From positions 1 to 23,163 of IMG/VR virus record IMGVR_UViG_3300030104_002001: a stretch of 23,163 nt of DNA; one strand, written 5' to 3'. The notes beneath the pieces are model-generated. The model was not told the DNA's origin and ran no database searches. It saw only the letters and a program-made list of their open reading frames with translations. A program made the position numbers and the translations under genes. How positions within the stretch are numbered: position 1 is the stretch's first letter; each line of letters starts with the position of its first letter. Of the stretch, positions 12,341-21,837 are shown piece after piece. This stretch comes from a virus.

Positions 12341-15300
12341 TATTCTTCTCCTCCTAAAATTTCTGTAACACCTTCTCTAATAACTGGTTTTTTACTTGGA
12401 AATACTGCTGATACACCTGGAATTGATTCAGATATTATCTTAGCTAAAGCTTTAGGATTTCCACCTCTATATTGTCCTATAGCATCAGCAAGTCTTCCTA
12501 AATATTGAGCACCAGGACCTGCTAAAACTAATGGAGCAGATGTTCCATACTCTGCAGCATCTAAAGCTTGATCTACAATAGTGCCAGGACCAAATATATT
12601 ACTAGCTATTAAAGCTTGTTTCCATACTTCAAAACCTTCTAAATCTTTCCAATTACTAGGCTCATCTCCATATCTTATTTGATCTTTAAGTTCTCTAATA
12701 CCTATACTACCTGCTGCAATTAATAAAAAAGCAATCGCATATTTAGCTGCTTCTCCTAAAGGTACTCTTCCTTTTGCTAAAGGTTTAAATACTTCTCTCC
12801 ACATTCTCATTCCTACTGTATTTCCAAATGTAAACATAAAACCTTTTAATTGTGCAAACATAGCTAAATGTGGATTAGACATCCATAGAGGTCTATTTAC
12901 TGCATTAGGAGCCATAATAATTTCATCTACAAATTTAGATAATGATTTACGTATTATAGCAGGAGGTACTCCTTGTATATCTCCTTCTGCCCATTTAACA
13001 GCTTCAGATCCTCTAATAGTTCTTTTATCTTTTAATTTTAAATTTTGTTCATCTAAACCTTGTTGTAGTAATCTTCTACGTGCATCTAAAAAACCTTTTG
13101 TAGGTTTACTTTTTGTTATTTTTTGACGAGTTACTGTTATTATATCTTCTTTAATTTGTCTTCTAGCAGCTTGAAAAGCTATATCACGACTTAACTGTGT
13201 AATCTGTGTAAGTAAAATAGCTCTAAAAAATTTATCTGTTACAGTTCGTGCTATATCTACACCTTGAATACTTCCTAGACGTTCTGCTAATGTACCATCA
13301 TAACCTTGTAATATACTTTTAAAAGCTTGTTCAGTTTCACTCTTTTTTAATTTAGGAAATATACTTCTAGCTGCTTGTCTTAATACATTTTGAGATGCTT
13401 TTGTTAAACCATATATAGCATCTTTAGGTCCTACTCTACTTAGTACAACAATAGGTTCAGTTAATGCTGTTAAACCTGCTAATGGTAATGTAAGCATATA
13501 TTGAAAGGTTAAAAACATACGTTGGAATTTTTTATAACCTTCAAATTTAATAGGTTTATATCTATTTTGAAGAGCTTCATATACATGTTTTAATTGTTTC
13601 TGCTCATCTTTATTTATTTGACCTTTACCACCTTCTTTTTTTAATTTACGTAAACGAGATTCAGTAAAAGTTTTTAATAACTTTATATTCTTACGTTGTG
13701 TAGCTTGTATTAAATATCTATCTATAATACGTTTAACATTTGTTTCAACTAACCCTGCTTCATCTAATTTTTTAAAAGTTTCATCATCAATTTTTCTATT
13801 TTTTTCAATATCTTCTTTTATATCAGTTAAGTTTTCTTCATTAGGATCAAAATCTAATTCAACATTTGCTGCAGGTGGAACGTGATGTCCTTCATGTTCT
13901 CTAACATTATCAACTATAATTCCTGCTCTACCCTCTCCTAATTTCTTTCCATTTTCATCTAATTGTTCAGCTATTATTTTTTTTGCTTTTCTTGCTCTTA
14001 AAGGATTATTAAATTTATATAAACGACTAAGATAATTTTCTGCAAAATTTATATCAACACCTGCTCCTAATAATTCACCAATTAAACCAGTAGCTTTTAA
14101 AGGAATAAGAACAGTATTACGTAATTCTTTAAATTCAGGAGATTCTTTCATTTGAGTTTCTAATATACCTTGATCTTGTTCTGTATTACTATATTGACCA
14201 TCAGAAGTTTTTAAAAATTCTGGAGGATTACTCATTCTATTTTGTATATCATTTAACCCTTGATTAAATCTTTGACTAATTGTATTAAATAAATTTTGTA
14301 ATTTATTATAATTTTCTGGAGTAATTTTATTTCTTCTTCTTGCTTCTTCTAATTCAGGTAAAGTATTTTTACCTTCTTTTACTGCTTTTTCTATAGATTT
14401 ATCTGTAATTTTAATTTGATTTTGTGTAACATTACCTAAAACACTTCTTAATACTTCACCAGCTTGATTTACTTTTTCATCTTTACTTCTAGTACCATAC
14501 TCAAGATAGTTAAATAATTCTCTATTTTTTCTTTTACTCATACTACCCATAAGTAAAGGTAATTTAATACTTCTTCTTATATCTTGAAATGATTCATCAA
14601 TTCTTTGACTAAAATTTCCTATATCAGCATTTATATTATTAAAATAATTTTCAAATTTATTTACAATTTCAAATCCAGATTTACTACGTAAACCAAAAGA
14701 TTGTAAAGGAGTCATAGATCTACCTAATATTTGTGTAAGTAAACCAGTTTTATTATCTTCTTTATAATCTATAATAGCTTTAGCTAACTCATCTTCATTT
14801 TGTTTACCTTCAAATAACTCTTGTAATTTTGTAATATGTTTTTCATCTTCTTCTGATCGTTTAGCTAAATTATTATTATTAATACCTGTAAGAGTACCTG
14901 ATCCTACACCCATCATTTTACCACCAACAAAACCAATAGCTGCAGCATCTATCATTCTTTTTGTTATATCTTCACCTTCTGGAGTCCATCCAAGACCTGC
15001 AGCTTCTCCTGCTGCACCTATCTGTACTCTTTCTTGTAATGCTTCTGTAATTGCTTCAGTTGTAGCTGCTCTACCACCTATAAGAAGAGCTTGTTTACCT
15101 ATGTTCTTTTTTACATATTCTTTATTAAGTGATTTAATAGTTTCATCAACAACTTTTTTTCCAGCCTGTTCTGATATTTTCTTTTTTACACCCTCTGCTA
15201 AAAATCCTTTAGATAATATATCTATGGTTGTATCTGCACCAAAAGACTTAATAAAAGGCATAATAGCTGCAGCAGCACCTAATCTATCTAAAAGACCTAT

Positions 15301-16080
15301 AGCACCACCAGCAATTAAAGAAATTTTTTCAGCTTCTTCTGGTGTAGCTCCTTTACGTTGTGCTTCATCATATGTTTCACCACCACCCATAAGAAAACCT
15401 GGAATAAGAGGAGCAACTAAAGTTGTTAAAGTTGCAGCAGTACCACCTACTACAGGAACAGCACCTATGACTGGAGCTGCAGCAAAAGCTCCTATTAAAG
15501 CACCACCACTTATAGCTAATGAAGGTAAAGCTTCAGCACTTAAATCTTTAGCTAATGATAAAGATTCTTTAATACCACCTAATATATCACCTTCACTAAA
15601 CTCACCTTTAATATCACCATATCTATCTGAAAAAGATGCAGATCGTGTAGGTTGAGGTTTTTCAGATATTTGTTGTCTATTTCTTTCAATACCTTCTAAA
15701 GCATATTGTTTAAGATTACCACTTGCTTCTGGAAATGTTTCATCTAAACTATCTGCAACAAGATTTAATCCTTTATACAAAGATGATTGCATATTATCTG
15801 TAGCTATATTAAATCTATTTGTCCATGAGTTTGCATAGTCTTCATCAAAGTAAGGAGTTGCATCTTGAAGAGAAACAGAAGGAATAGTAGAAGAAGTTTC
15901 TAAATTAAAATAATCTGGAGTTGTAGATATATTTAAAGCATTACCAAAATAATCTGGTGTTTGTGATAAAGGAGTATTTAAAGCATTACCAAAATAATCT
16001 GGTGTTGTTTGAGAAGATATATTTAAAGCATTACCAAAGTAATCTGGAGTTGCTTCTATTTTATTATTTGAATCTGCCAT
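12340..16080 (-). CDS. Very large internal virion / DNA-ejection protein
   Basis: The 1246-residue protein begins with three 15-residue repeats of TPDYFGNALN (11-20, 26-35, 41-50) and a fourth partial TPDYF (54-58). Two hydrophobic glycine/alanine-rich stretches follow (about 184-232 and 254-280), then long charged helical regions (300-900), then further hydrophobic segments (FQYMLTLPLAGLTALTEPIV and YAIAFLLIAAGSIGI near the C-terminus). Giant proteins mixing helices with membrane-active segments, encoded after tail genes, are typical of the internal core/ejection proteins of podoviruses (compare T7 gp15/gp16 roles). No lysozyme or transglycosylase motif was recognised. The ATG has no clear GGAG upstream and starts 8 nt after the preceding stop, so coupling is likely. 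The ejection role is inference from size, composition and order. Confidence 0.75.
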   Translation of the reverse strand: MADSNNKIEATPDYFGNALNISSQTTPDYFGNALNTPLSQTPDYFGNALNISTTPDYFNLETSSTIPSVSLQDATPYFDEDYANSWTNRFNIATDNMQSSLYKGLNLVADSLDETFPEASGNLKQYALEGIERNRQQISEKPQPTRSASFSDRYGDIKGEFSEGDILGGIKESLSLAKDLSAEALPSLAISGGALIGAFAAAPVIGAVPVVGGTAATLTTLVAPLIPGFLMGGGETYDEAQRKGATPEEAEKISLIAGGAIGLLDRLGAAAAIMPFIKSFGADTTIDILSKGFLAEGVKKKISEQAGKKVVDETIKSLNKEYVKKNIGKQALLIGGRAATTEAITEALQERVQIGAAGEAAGLGWTPEGEDITKRMIDAAAIGFVGGKMMGVGSGTLTGINNNNLAKRSEEDEKHITKLQELFEGKQNEDELAKAIIDYKEDNKTGLLTQILGRSMTPLQSFGLRSKSGFEIVNKFENYFNNINADIGNFSQRIDESFQDIRRSIKLPLLMGSMSKRKNRELFNYLEYGTRSKDEKVNQAGEVLRSVLGNVTQNQIKITDKSIEKAVKEGKNTLPELEEARRRNKITPENYNKLQNLFNTISQRFNQGLNDIQNRMSNPPEFLKTSDGQYSNTEQDQGILETQMKESPEFKELRNTVLIPLKATGLIGELLGAGVDINFAENYLSRLYKFNNPLRARKAKKIIAEQLDENGKKLGEGRAGIIVDNVREHEGHHVPPAANVELDFDPNEENLTDIKEDIEKNRKIDDETFKKLDEAGLVETNVKRIIDRYLIQATQRKNIKLLKTFTESRLRKLKKEGGKGQINKDEQKQLKHVYEALQNRYKPIKFEGYKKFQRMFLTFQYMLTLPLAGLTALTEPIVVLSRVGPKDAIYGLTKASQNVLRQAARSIFPKLKKSETEQAFKSILQGYDGTLAERLGSIQGVDIARTVTDKFFRAILLTQITQLSRDIAFQAARRQIKEDIITVTRQKITKSKPTKGFLDARRRLLQQGLDEQNLKLKDKRTIRGSEAVKWAEGDIQGVPPAIIRKSLSKFVDEIIMAPNAVNRPLWMSNPHLAMFAQLKGFMFTFGNTVGMRMWREVFKPLAKGRVPLGEAAKYAIAFLLIAAGSIGIRELKDQIRYGDEPSNWKDLEGFEVWKQALIASNIFGPGTIVDQALDAAEYGTSAPLVLAGPGAQYLGRLADAIGQYRGGNPKALAKIISESIPGVSAVFPSKKPVIREGVTEILGGEE
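15907..16050 (-). repeat. 45-bp in-frame tandem repeats, 3.3 copies
   Basis: Thirty near-identical bases recur at 15931-15960, 15976-16005 and 16021-16050 with a 45-bp period. A shortened, diverged copy lies near 15907-15921. They encode TPDYFGNALN at the extreme N-terminus of the 1246-residue protein; the linkers between copies vary (ISSQT, TPLSQ, IST). Confidence 0.9.
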
Positions 16081-16088
16081 TTTAATTT

Positions 16089-18545
16089 TTAATCAAAGAA
16101 ATTAATAGTAGATAGTGCTGGAAGAAATCTAAAAGCAGCTAGTCCATCTGCTTTATCACTAAATTTTTTATTTGTTATAATCATATTTGTAACAGTATTA
16201 GCTATAATTTGTCTTTCTATATCATTTGTATATGGTTTATTGTATTGTTTAGCTTGAGCTTTAACATTATTTATTTCTGATGCAATTTGCCATTGAATTT
16301 TTTCATCTTTTAAAACAACATCTAAAAAATTCTTAATATCTGCATCAGATTCAGCACCTGAATTTTTTCTAATAATTGAATGTAATTTTGTTGTTTGATC
16401 ATCATTCATACTATCTAAAAAACTACTTAATTTAAGTGATGCATTATCTTTCATATTTTTAGTTACAGTTCCAGGTATTTCTACATCAGGATTTTTAGCT
16501 TTCCATTCTTTTACTGCAGCTTCACGTTCTTTAACTATTACTTTTCTTTCTTCTAATGCATTAGTTAATGCTTGTTGAGCAGTAGAAGATTTTAATTTAG
16601 CTCTTGCTTTTTTAATATCTGCTTTAGTTTTTAATTCACCTAACTCTGCATCTTCTACAGCAGCTTTAAGTCTTCGTTCTTCTTTAGCAAATTCGTTTTT
16701 AGTTTTTAAAGCAGCAGGTAAAATCTCTCCTGTTGATTCAACTAATGCAGAAAGAACAGAACCAGATTTAGTACCTAAACGAGAAAATAACATAGCTAAA
16801 TTACCAAACTGTGCTTCTCTTTCTTGTATACCAAGTTTATCTAAGTTACCTTGTATTCTAGTTTTTTTACCTGATAAAGCTTTTAAGTATTCTTCTTCTG
16901 CTGCTCTAGCATCTGCATATATATCTGGCTCATCTGTTTTATCTGGATCTTTTTTATCTTTCTTTTCTTGTTGTTCTTTAGTTAATCTATCAGACTCTTC
17001 TTGAAGTTCTTTTAATTCTTTAACTTTATTATCTGTAAGAACTTTGTTTGGATCTGTTTTACTATCTTCTTTTGAATCTACATTCATTTTTTTAAGAACA
17101 GCTTTAATGCCTTCATCTGTAACTTCAGAACCTTTTGGTGCTGGTGGATCAATAGAAACCATAGATTCTATATCACCTCGTTTAGTAGCAGCTGTTTCAA
17201 AACCTGGTATTTCTAAAGCAGATTTTATTAATCTATATGGATATGTAGCAACATCTTTACCTACTGTAAATCCTTTTTTTGCTATATCACCATATATATC
17301 CCATCCAGTTTTTTGTAATATTTTTTCACCTATTTTAGGAAGTGTGTTAGCTGTATTTTCTGCACTATAAACATCTCCTGATTCTGCAATAGCTTTAGCT
17401 TTATCATCATTTGTAAAAAAACTTTTAATACCACTAAAAAATTTAGAACCTCTTTCTTTATTTAATCTTTCTAATAATTTACGTCTTTCTTCTAAAGCAA
17501 TTAATTGAGGATTAGTAAGAGTATTAACTCCTAAACCAAATTCAGGATCACCTTCATAAACTAGACCTTCTGTTTGTCTTTTAATTACAGGAAGATCTCC
17601 TATACCACCACCAGTTTTAGCATTCTTATTCATACCCATAAATCCACCTGGACTAAATCCACCAAAGGCTCCATAAGTTGCACCTAATGTACCTAGTCCA
17701 GCTAGTAATTGATTAGTAGCACTAGGTTGTTCTACTGGTGGTACATATTCTCTTGTAGATATAGGAGCACCTGTTACAACAGATTGGTATCTACCTAATT
17801 GTTGATAAGGATATTCTTGTTCTTTTAGATATTGACCATAAGCTTCATTAAGAGCTTGTTGAGCTAACTTTTGTTTTTCTTCACCAACACCTTGTAATGC
17901 ACCAAACTCAGCAAGTTGTGTTTTAAATTGATTAGGAGCCATAGTAGCTAATTGACCTGCTGCTTGACCTGATGCAGTTCTTTGATTGTTAATTAAGTTT
18001 ACTGCATCTTGATAAGCTTGTGCACTTCCTTTAGCTTGTATATCACCTAGTAATCTTTGTTGTGTATCTGCAGCCATACCTTCTAATATAGCTTGTCTAC
18101 TACCACCAAAAGGTTGAGCCATTGCAGCTTTAGCAGCTAACTGTGGTACTACTTGTGATTCATATTGTTTTTGTGCTTCTCTTTTTTCTATGTCAACAAC
18201 TGCTTGTTGATAAGGATTCATATACTCTTCTATTTGTTCTGTAGTTATAGGAGCTGCTGCATCTCTTGTCATTTGCATAGCTTCTTGGAATACAGGAGCA
18301 GTACCTCCTTGTAATCCAGCTAATCCTGTAAAAGCTTGTTGTTGTTCAGGCGTAAACTCTGCAAGACTAGGACCTGTATAAGGTTCAAAACCTCTAGCTA
18401 CACTTTCATTGTAAAGTGCTTGAGACTTACCAAGTATATCTTTGTAAAAAGGTTTTAGTTCATCAGGTATCTCAGCTCCTACTGTAAAACCTCCTGTTTG
18501 AGGAGTAGAAGGTCTGTCACCTAATATTGAAGATAATATACCCAT
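16089..18545 (-). CDS. Large internal virion-type protein (818 aa)
   Basis: The N-terminal 270 residues are helical and Q/A-rich, with blocks I associate with marine podovirus structural proteins: LAEFTPEQQQAFTGLAGLQG (61-80), EYMNPYQQAVVDIEKREAQK and AAMAQPFGGSRQAILEG. A glycine-rich hydrophobic segment follows (LLAGLGTLGATYGAFGGFSPGG, about 282-303). A very charged K/E/D region (about 490-560) and coiled-coil-like helices (560-690) precede the C-terminus INFFD. No enzymatic motif is visible. It starts 3 nt after the 929-residue gene's stop and probably forms part of the internal or ejection apparatus with its two large neighbours; the role is inference. Confidence 0.75.
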   Translation of the reverse strand: MGILSSILGDRPSTPQTGGFTVGAEIPDELKPFYKDILGKSQALYNESVARGFEPYTGPSLAEFTPEQQQAFTGLAGLQGGTAPVFQEAMQMTRDAAAPITTEQIEEYMNPYQQAVVDIEKREAQKQYESQVVPQLAAKAAMAQPFGGSRQAILEGMAADTQQRLLGDIQAKGSAQAYQDAVNLINNQRTASGQAAGQLATMAPNQFKTQLAEFGALQGVGEEKQKLAQQALNEAYGQYLKEQEYPYQQLGRYQSVVTGAPISTREYVPPVEQPSATNQLLAGLGTLGATYGAFGGFSPGGFMGMNKNAKTGGGIGDLPVIKRQTEGLVYEGDPEFGLGVNTLTNPQLIALEERRKLLERLNKERGSKFFSGIKSFFTNDDKAKAIAESGDVYSAENTANTLPKIGEKILQKTGWDIYGDIAKKGFTVGKDVATYPYRLIKSALEIPGFETAATKRGDIESMVSIDPPAPKGSEVTDEGIKAVLKKMNVDSKEDSKTDPNKVLTDNKVKELKELQEESDRLTKEQQEKKDKKDPDKTDEPDIYADARAAEEEYLKALSGKKTRIQGNLDKLGIQEREAQFGNLAMLFSRLGTKSGSVLSALVESTGEILPAALKTKNEFAKEERRLKAAVEDAELGELKTKADIKKARAKLKSSTAQQALTNALEERKVIVKEREAAVKEWKAKNPDVEIPGTVTKNMKDNASLKLSSFLDSMNDDQTTKLHSIIRKNSGAESDADIKNFLDVVLKDEKIQWQIASEINNVKAQAKQYNKPYTNDIERQIIANTVTNMIITNKKFSDKADGLAAFRFLPALSTINFFD

Positions 18546-18548
18546 AGT

Positions 18549-21338
18549 TTATGCCCTTTCCATCATGGGCATTAAAGCATTTAGCCCATCTATTTCTTTT
18601 GGTTGTTGCGTTGTACCAAATGCTTTTTTACGTACACCTGCAATAACACTATCCATTACTTTAGCTCCTTCATCTGCATTACCATTTCCTAGTGCAGACA
18701 TTGTATGAGCATCTACTACATATTCAGAAGGTGATACAGCTAATGTTCCTATTTGTTGACCTTGTCCTTTTTCAACAATAGGCATGTAAACATTATCTTC
18801 CATACCATGTCCATCTCCTTCTACTTTACCACTAAATTCTCCACCATGTGCTAATGATACTAATCCACCTTTAGCTGCAAATTGACTTGCATTAGGTTCA
18901 AAACCAATACGATCAGCTAATCGAGTTCTAGGAGTTCTACCTAAAGCTCTATCAAGAAGTTCTTTTGCAGTTAAATTACTAGGCATTATAGTACCAGATG
19001 AATCTCTAATAACTTTTTGTCCATCAAAACCTGTATCAATAGTATAACCCATATCTTGTAGTTGTTGTTCCATAGCTTCTTCACTAGCATATACTTCATC
19101 CCAATTAGGCTGCATTAAATCCATACCTACAAGTTTAGCTACACCTTTTGGATTAGCATAGTCTGCATAAATATTTTCACCTACTTGTTTAATCTTATCA
19201 AATGTACTACCTGTATATCCTTCTCCACCTAATGTTCCACCAGTAGGAGATAAAGGTCCTTTACCAAAGAAACCTGTACGTGTTGCTTCAGGAGCTGAAG
19301 GTACACCCTCAGTTATATATTGTATATTACTAAATTTTGAAGTAGGTATATTTTGAGCAATATTTGTAGGTACACCTTCTGCAGTTATAGTAGGTTGTAA
19401 ACCTGTTCCAGTATAAGCTTCTATCCCTCCAGGAGTTGTAAGTATATTACTACCTATTGCTTCAGGAGCTGCAGCAACTGGTGTTGGACCTGAAGCTGCT
19501 AAACCAAATCCAACTTTACCTTGTCCACCTATTCCTGGTGGTGGACTTTTTAAACCTTCTACTATATTTGTTTTAGCACCACCTACTTGTGTAACTTTAC
19601 CTATATTAGCTGCAGTAGCAGGATTACCAGTACCCATCCAGTTACCACTTCCTAGTCCTTTAAATAGACCACCAGTAGCTCCTGACATTAAACCTTGTCT
19701 AGCAGCATCTCCAAATCTAGCACCACCTAATAAGTTACCTGCCATAGAACCTAGTCCTGTAGCAATACCATAACCTAATGCACCACTTGTTGATAATGCT
19801 CCACCAAGAGCAGTAGCACCTGCACCAAAGACACTAGGAGCTAATGCACCAAGAGCATAAGGAGCAGCAACAGCTAATACTAATGGAGCTAATGCTTTAA
19901 ATGCTTTAGACTTTACAACTTTTCTAATAGGTTTAGTTACAGCACTTACTATTTTTCTTATAGGTTTAAAAAAATTTCCAATACTAAAAGCTTCAGGTAA
20001 TCCTGTTACTGGATTAGTTGTTAAATTACCAAGAGACATTAATCCTGCAACTTCATCAGGATTCATATGAACAAGCATATTATCTCCATATCTACCAAAA
20101 CCTGCTAATCCTTGTGCTGTATCAGCTATAGAACCACCACCTGCTAAGTCTAGTACATATCCTCCTTGTTCTGCTGTCATAACTTGTTTTGAGAAAGGCA
20201 GCATAGGATTACCTTGTTGATCTGCAGGAACCATTATAGGTTTAATTCCTCCTGGTGGTATTGCCATTCCTCCATAAAAAGGAGGTGTATATTCTACCAT
20301 AGGACCAGTTTCTCCTATATTATCTGTTCTTGGCATAGGTTGAAATCTACTTTCTTGTTGAATAGGAGGTTTATATGGATTAAAATTACCAGTATCTATT
20401 CTACCACCTTGAATAGCTCTATCAAATATACCTTGTTGAGTATTTTCACGAAGAGGTACAGGACCACCTGCATTTGATAAAAATCTAGCAGCACCAAAAT
20501 TAAAAGGAACATTTTCTCCTTGAGTATTTACTATTTCATCATTCATAGCTTGTGGAGAACTTATAGGATCTTCTTGTGTTTCTTGATAATTTACTGTTTC
20601 TTTTAATCCTTCTGCACCTCTTGAAGGCATATTCATTAAACCTTGTTTAAATACATTTGCTATACCTGAACCTACAGCACCTCCAAAAGGTCCTGTCATA
20701 TTTCTAAGATTATCTAAAGCTTCTGCTTGTGATACATTAGGATCAGGAGTAGCTATACCAGAACCACCCATAAAAGGTACACTTGTTGATATAACTTGAG
20801 GTGTTCCTGTATTTTCTGTAGGTTTAAATACACCTGAATCTTTTACTTGTTTAATAATGTCTGCAAAACCACCACCCATGAATTTATTAACAACAGGACC
20901 ACCATCTTGATTTTTTTTTAAAAAAGAATCAGATTTAAGATTACCTTCTGGATCAAATTGATCTGAAATAATATCAAAATTTGTCATAGTACCTTCTTCC
21001 ATCATAGCTTTAGTACCTGCATCTAATTCTAATTGACCAATACTACCATCAGAATCTATTGTAAATTCTCCTGGCATATTTTCTACTAAAAATGTATCAC
21101 CTACATTTAATTGTCCTGCTTCTTTTGCTGCATCAACTTCAGCAAGATTTTTAAAAGTAATTCGACCACCATTATCTCTTTGTATAACAGGTTGTTGTCT
21201 TACCTGTGGCAATCCCATTATTCCTTGATTGTTCATTTGTTGTAGATATTGCATAGCTCTTAACCTCTCTAGTCCTTCATCACTTTGTATTGCATCTTGA
21301 AATTCTGCAAGTTGTTCTAATTCATTTGGTGGTGTCAT
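18549..21338 (-). CDS. Large glycine-rich internal virion-type protein (929 aa)
   Basis: This protein carries repeated GG-x-V style motifs: DNGGRITF (55-62), DGGPVVNKFMGGG (145-157), AGGPVPL (290-296), QGGYVLDLAGGG (391-402) and KGGLVSLAHGGEF (823-835). Residues 416-450 (RYGDNMLVHMNPDEVAGL, TNPVTGLPEAF) match a pattern common in phage virion proteins (GDT-x-LAH-x-NP-x-E ... NP-x-TGLPEF), followed by basic PIRKIV/PIRKVVKS and a hydrophobic alanine/glycine-rich stretch (480-545). The C-terminal block GDGHGMEDNVYMPI with SPSEYVVDAHTMSALGNGN recalls a conserved end of marine podovirus structural proteins. Together they suggest an internal or tail-associated virion protein that may contact membrane and DNA. 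Its ATG overlaps the upstream stop by 4 nt (ATGA). Confidence 0.78.
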   Translation of the reverse strand: MTPPNELEQLAEFQDAIQSDEGLERLRAMQYLQQMNNQGIMGLPQVRQQPVIQRDNGGRITFKNLAEVDAAKEAGQLNVGDTFLVENMPGEFTIDSDGSIGQLELDAGTKAMMEEGTMTNFDIISDQFDPEGNLKSDSFLKKNQDGGPVVNKFMGGGFADIIKQVKDSGVFKPTENTGTPQVISTSVPFMGGSGIATPDPNVSQAEALDNLRNMTGPFGGAVGSGIANVFKQGLMNMPSRGAEGLKETVNYQETQEDPISSPQAMNDEIVNTQGENVPFNFGAARFLSNAGGPVPLRENTQQGIFDRAIQGGRIDTGNFNPYKPPIQQESRFQPMPRTDNIGETGPMVEYTPPFYGGMAIPPGGIKPIMVPADQQGNPMLPFSKQVMTAEQGGYVLDLAGGGSIADTAQGLAGFGRYGDNMLVHMNPDEVAGLMSLGNLTTNPVTGLPEAFSIGNFFKPIRKIVSAVTKPIRKVVKSKAFKALAPLVLAVAAPYALGALAPSVFGAGATALGGALSTSGALGYGIATGLGSMAGNLLGGARFGDAARQGLMSGATGGLFKGLGSGNWMGTGNPATAANIGKVTQVGGAKTNIVEGLKSPPPGIGGQGKVGFGLAASGPTPVAAAPEAIGSNILTTPGGIEAYTGTGLQPTITAEGVPTNIAQNIPTSKFSNIQYITEGVPSAPEATRTGFFGKGPLSPTGGTLGGEGYTGSTFDKIKQVGENIYADYANPKGVAKLVGMDLMQPNWDEVYASEEAMEQQLQDMGYTIDTGFDGQKVIRDSSGTIMPSNLTAKELLDRALGRTPRTRLADRIGFEPNASQFAAKGGLVSLAHGGEFSGKVEGDGHGMEDNVYMPIVEKGQGQQIGTLAVSPSEYVVDAHTMSALGNGNADEGAKVMDSVIAGVRKKAFGTTQQPKEIDGLNALMPMMERA

Positions 21339-21568
21339 AGTTTTATATTCTTTATATTCATATAGTTTGATTGTGGTTTAGTGTTATCTGCAATAAAGTT
21401 ACTATTACTATTATACACTATTTTTGAAGAGTCTGCTATAGGTTTTACAATTTCTTGTGAATTATACATGTTTGGTGGTATTACTTCTCCTGTATTTATA
21501 TTACCTATATAAGTACTTTCATTAAGAAACTTAAAAAATTCATTACTCTTCAATTTAAATTTTCCCAT
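21335..21568 (-). CDS. Small protein of unknown function (77 aa)
   Basis: The protein starts MGKFKLKSNEFFKFLN; the rest is polar and rich in N, S, I and K (for example STYIGNINTGEVIPPNMYNS), without membrane segment or known motif. It overlaps the upstream gene by 19 nt and the downstream gene by 4 nt (ATGA), so it lies fully inside the structural operon. I do not recognise a family. Confidence 0.65.
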   Translation of the reverse strand: MGKFKLKSNEFFKFLNESTYIGNINTGEVIPPNMYNSQEIVKPIADSSKIVYNSNSNFIADNTKPQSNYMNIKNIKL

Positions 21569-21837
21569 GCTTGTGTTGCTGTTGTACTAACATAACCTTT
21601 AAACTTACCTGCAGATGCTGCATATGCTATATCACCTTTACGTGGACTACCTATTTCAGTTATAGTAACTACTGAATATATTTTAGTAGAAGGTTTAGCA
21701 TCTACTTGTAAATCTCTAGTATCTAATTGATTTACTAATGCTGCACCCCATTGTGATATTTCTCTATGTACTCTATCAGCTTCAGGATTATCTTTTAAAT
21801 AATCATATATTCTAGGTACTGCTGGATAACGTGCCAT
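21550..21837 (-). CDS. Small virion-associated-type protein (95 aa)
   Basis: The sequence MARYPAVPRIYDYLKDNPEA is followed by a beta-rich C-terminal half (VVTITEIGSPRKGDIAYAAS, AGKFKGYVSTTATQAWENLN). The GD-I-x-[YF] ... KFKGY ... W-x-N/D-x-N ending is one I associate with small proteins encoded next to podovirus tail genes; the function is unknown. It starts one base inside the stop of the head-tail stabilisation gene (TAATG at 21837), so it is translated directly after it. It may be a small tail or virion component; this is inference. Confidence 0.7.
   Translation of the reverse strand: MARYPAVPRIYDYLKDNPEADRVHREISQWGAALVNQLDTRDLQVDAKPSTKIYSVVTITEIGSPRKGDIAYAASAGKFKGYVSTTATQAWENLN

Noticed and set aside
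15101-15655. 184-codon plus-strand ORF inside the 1246-residue gene
   Set aside because: It lies antisense to a strongly coding region, with a composition explained by the opposite strand and no ribosome site.
12340-21338. A tail tape-measure protein typical of long-tailed phages among the three giant genes
   Set aside because: The upstream neighbour is a podovirus-type stabilisation protein and no tail tube, chaperone-frameshift pair or tail-tip genes are present, so internal virion proteins fit better.
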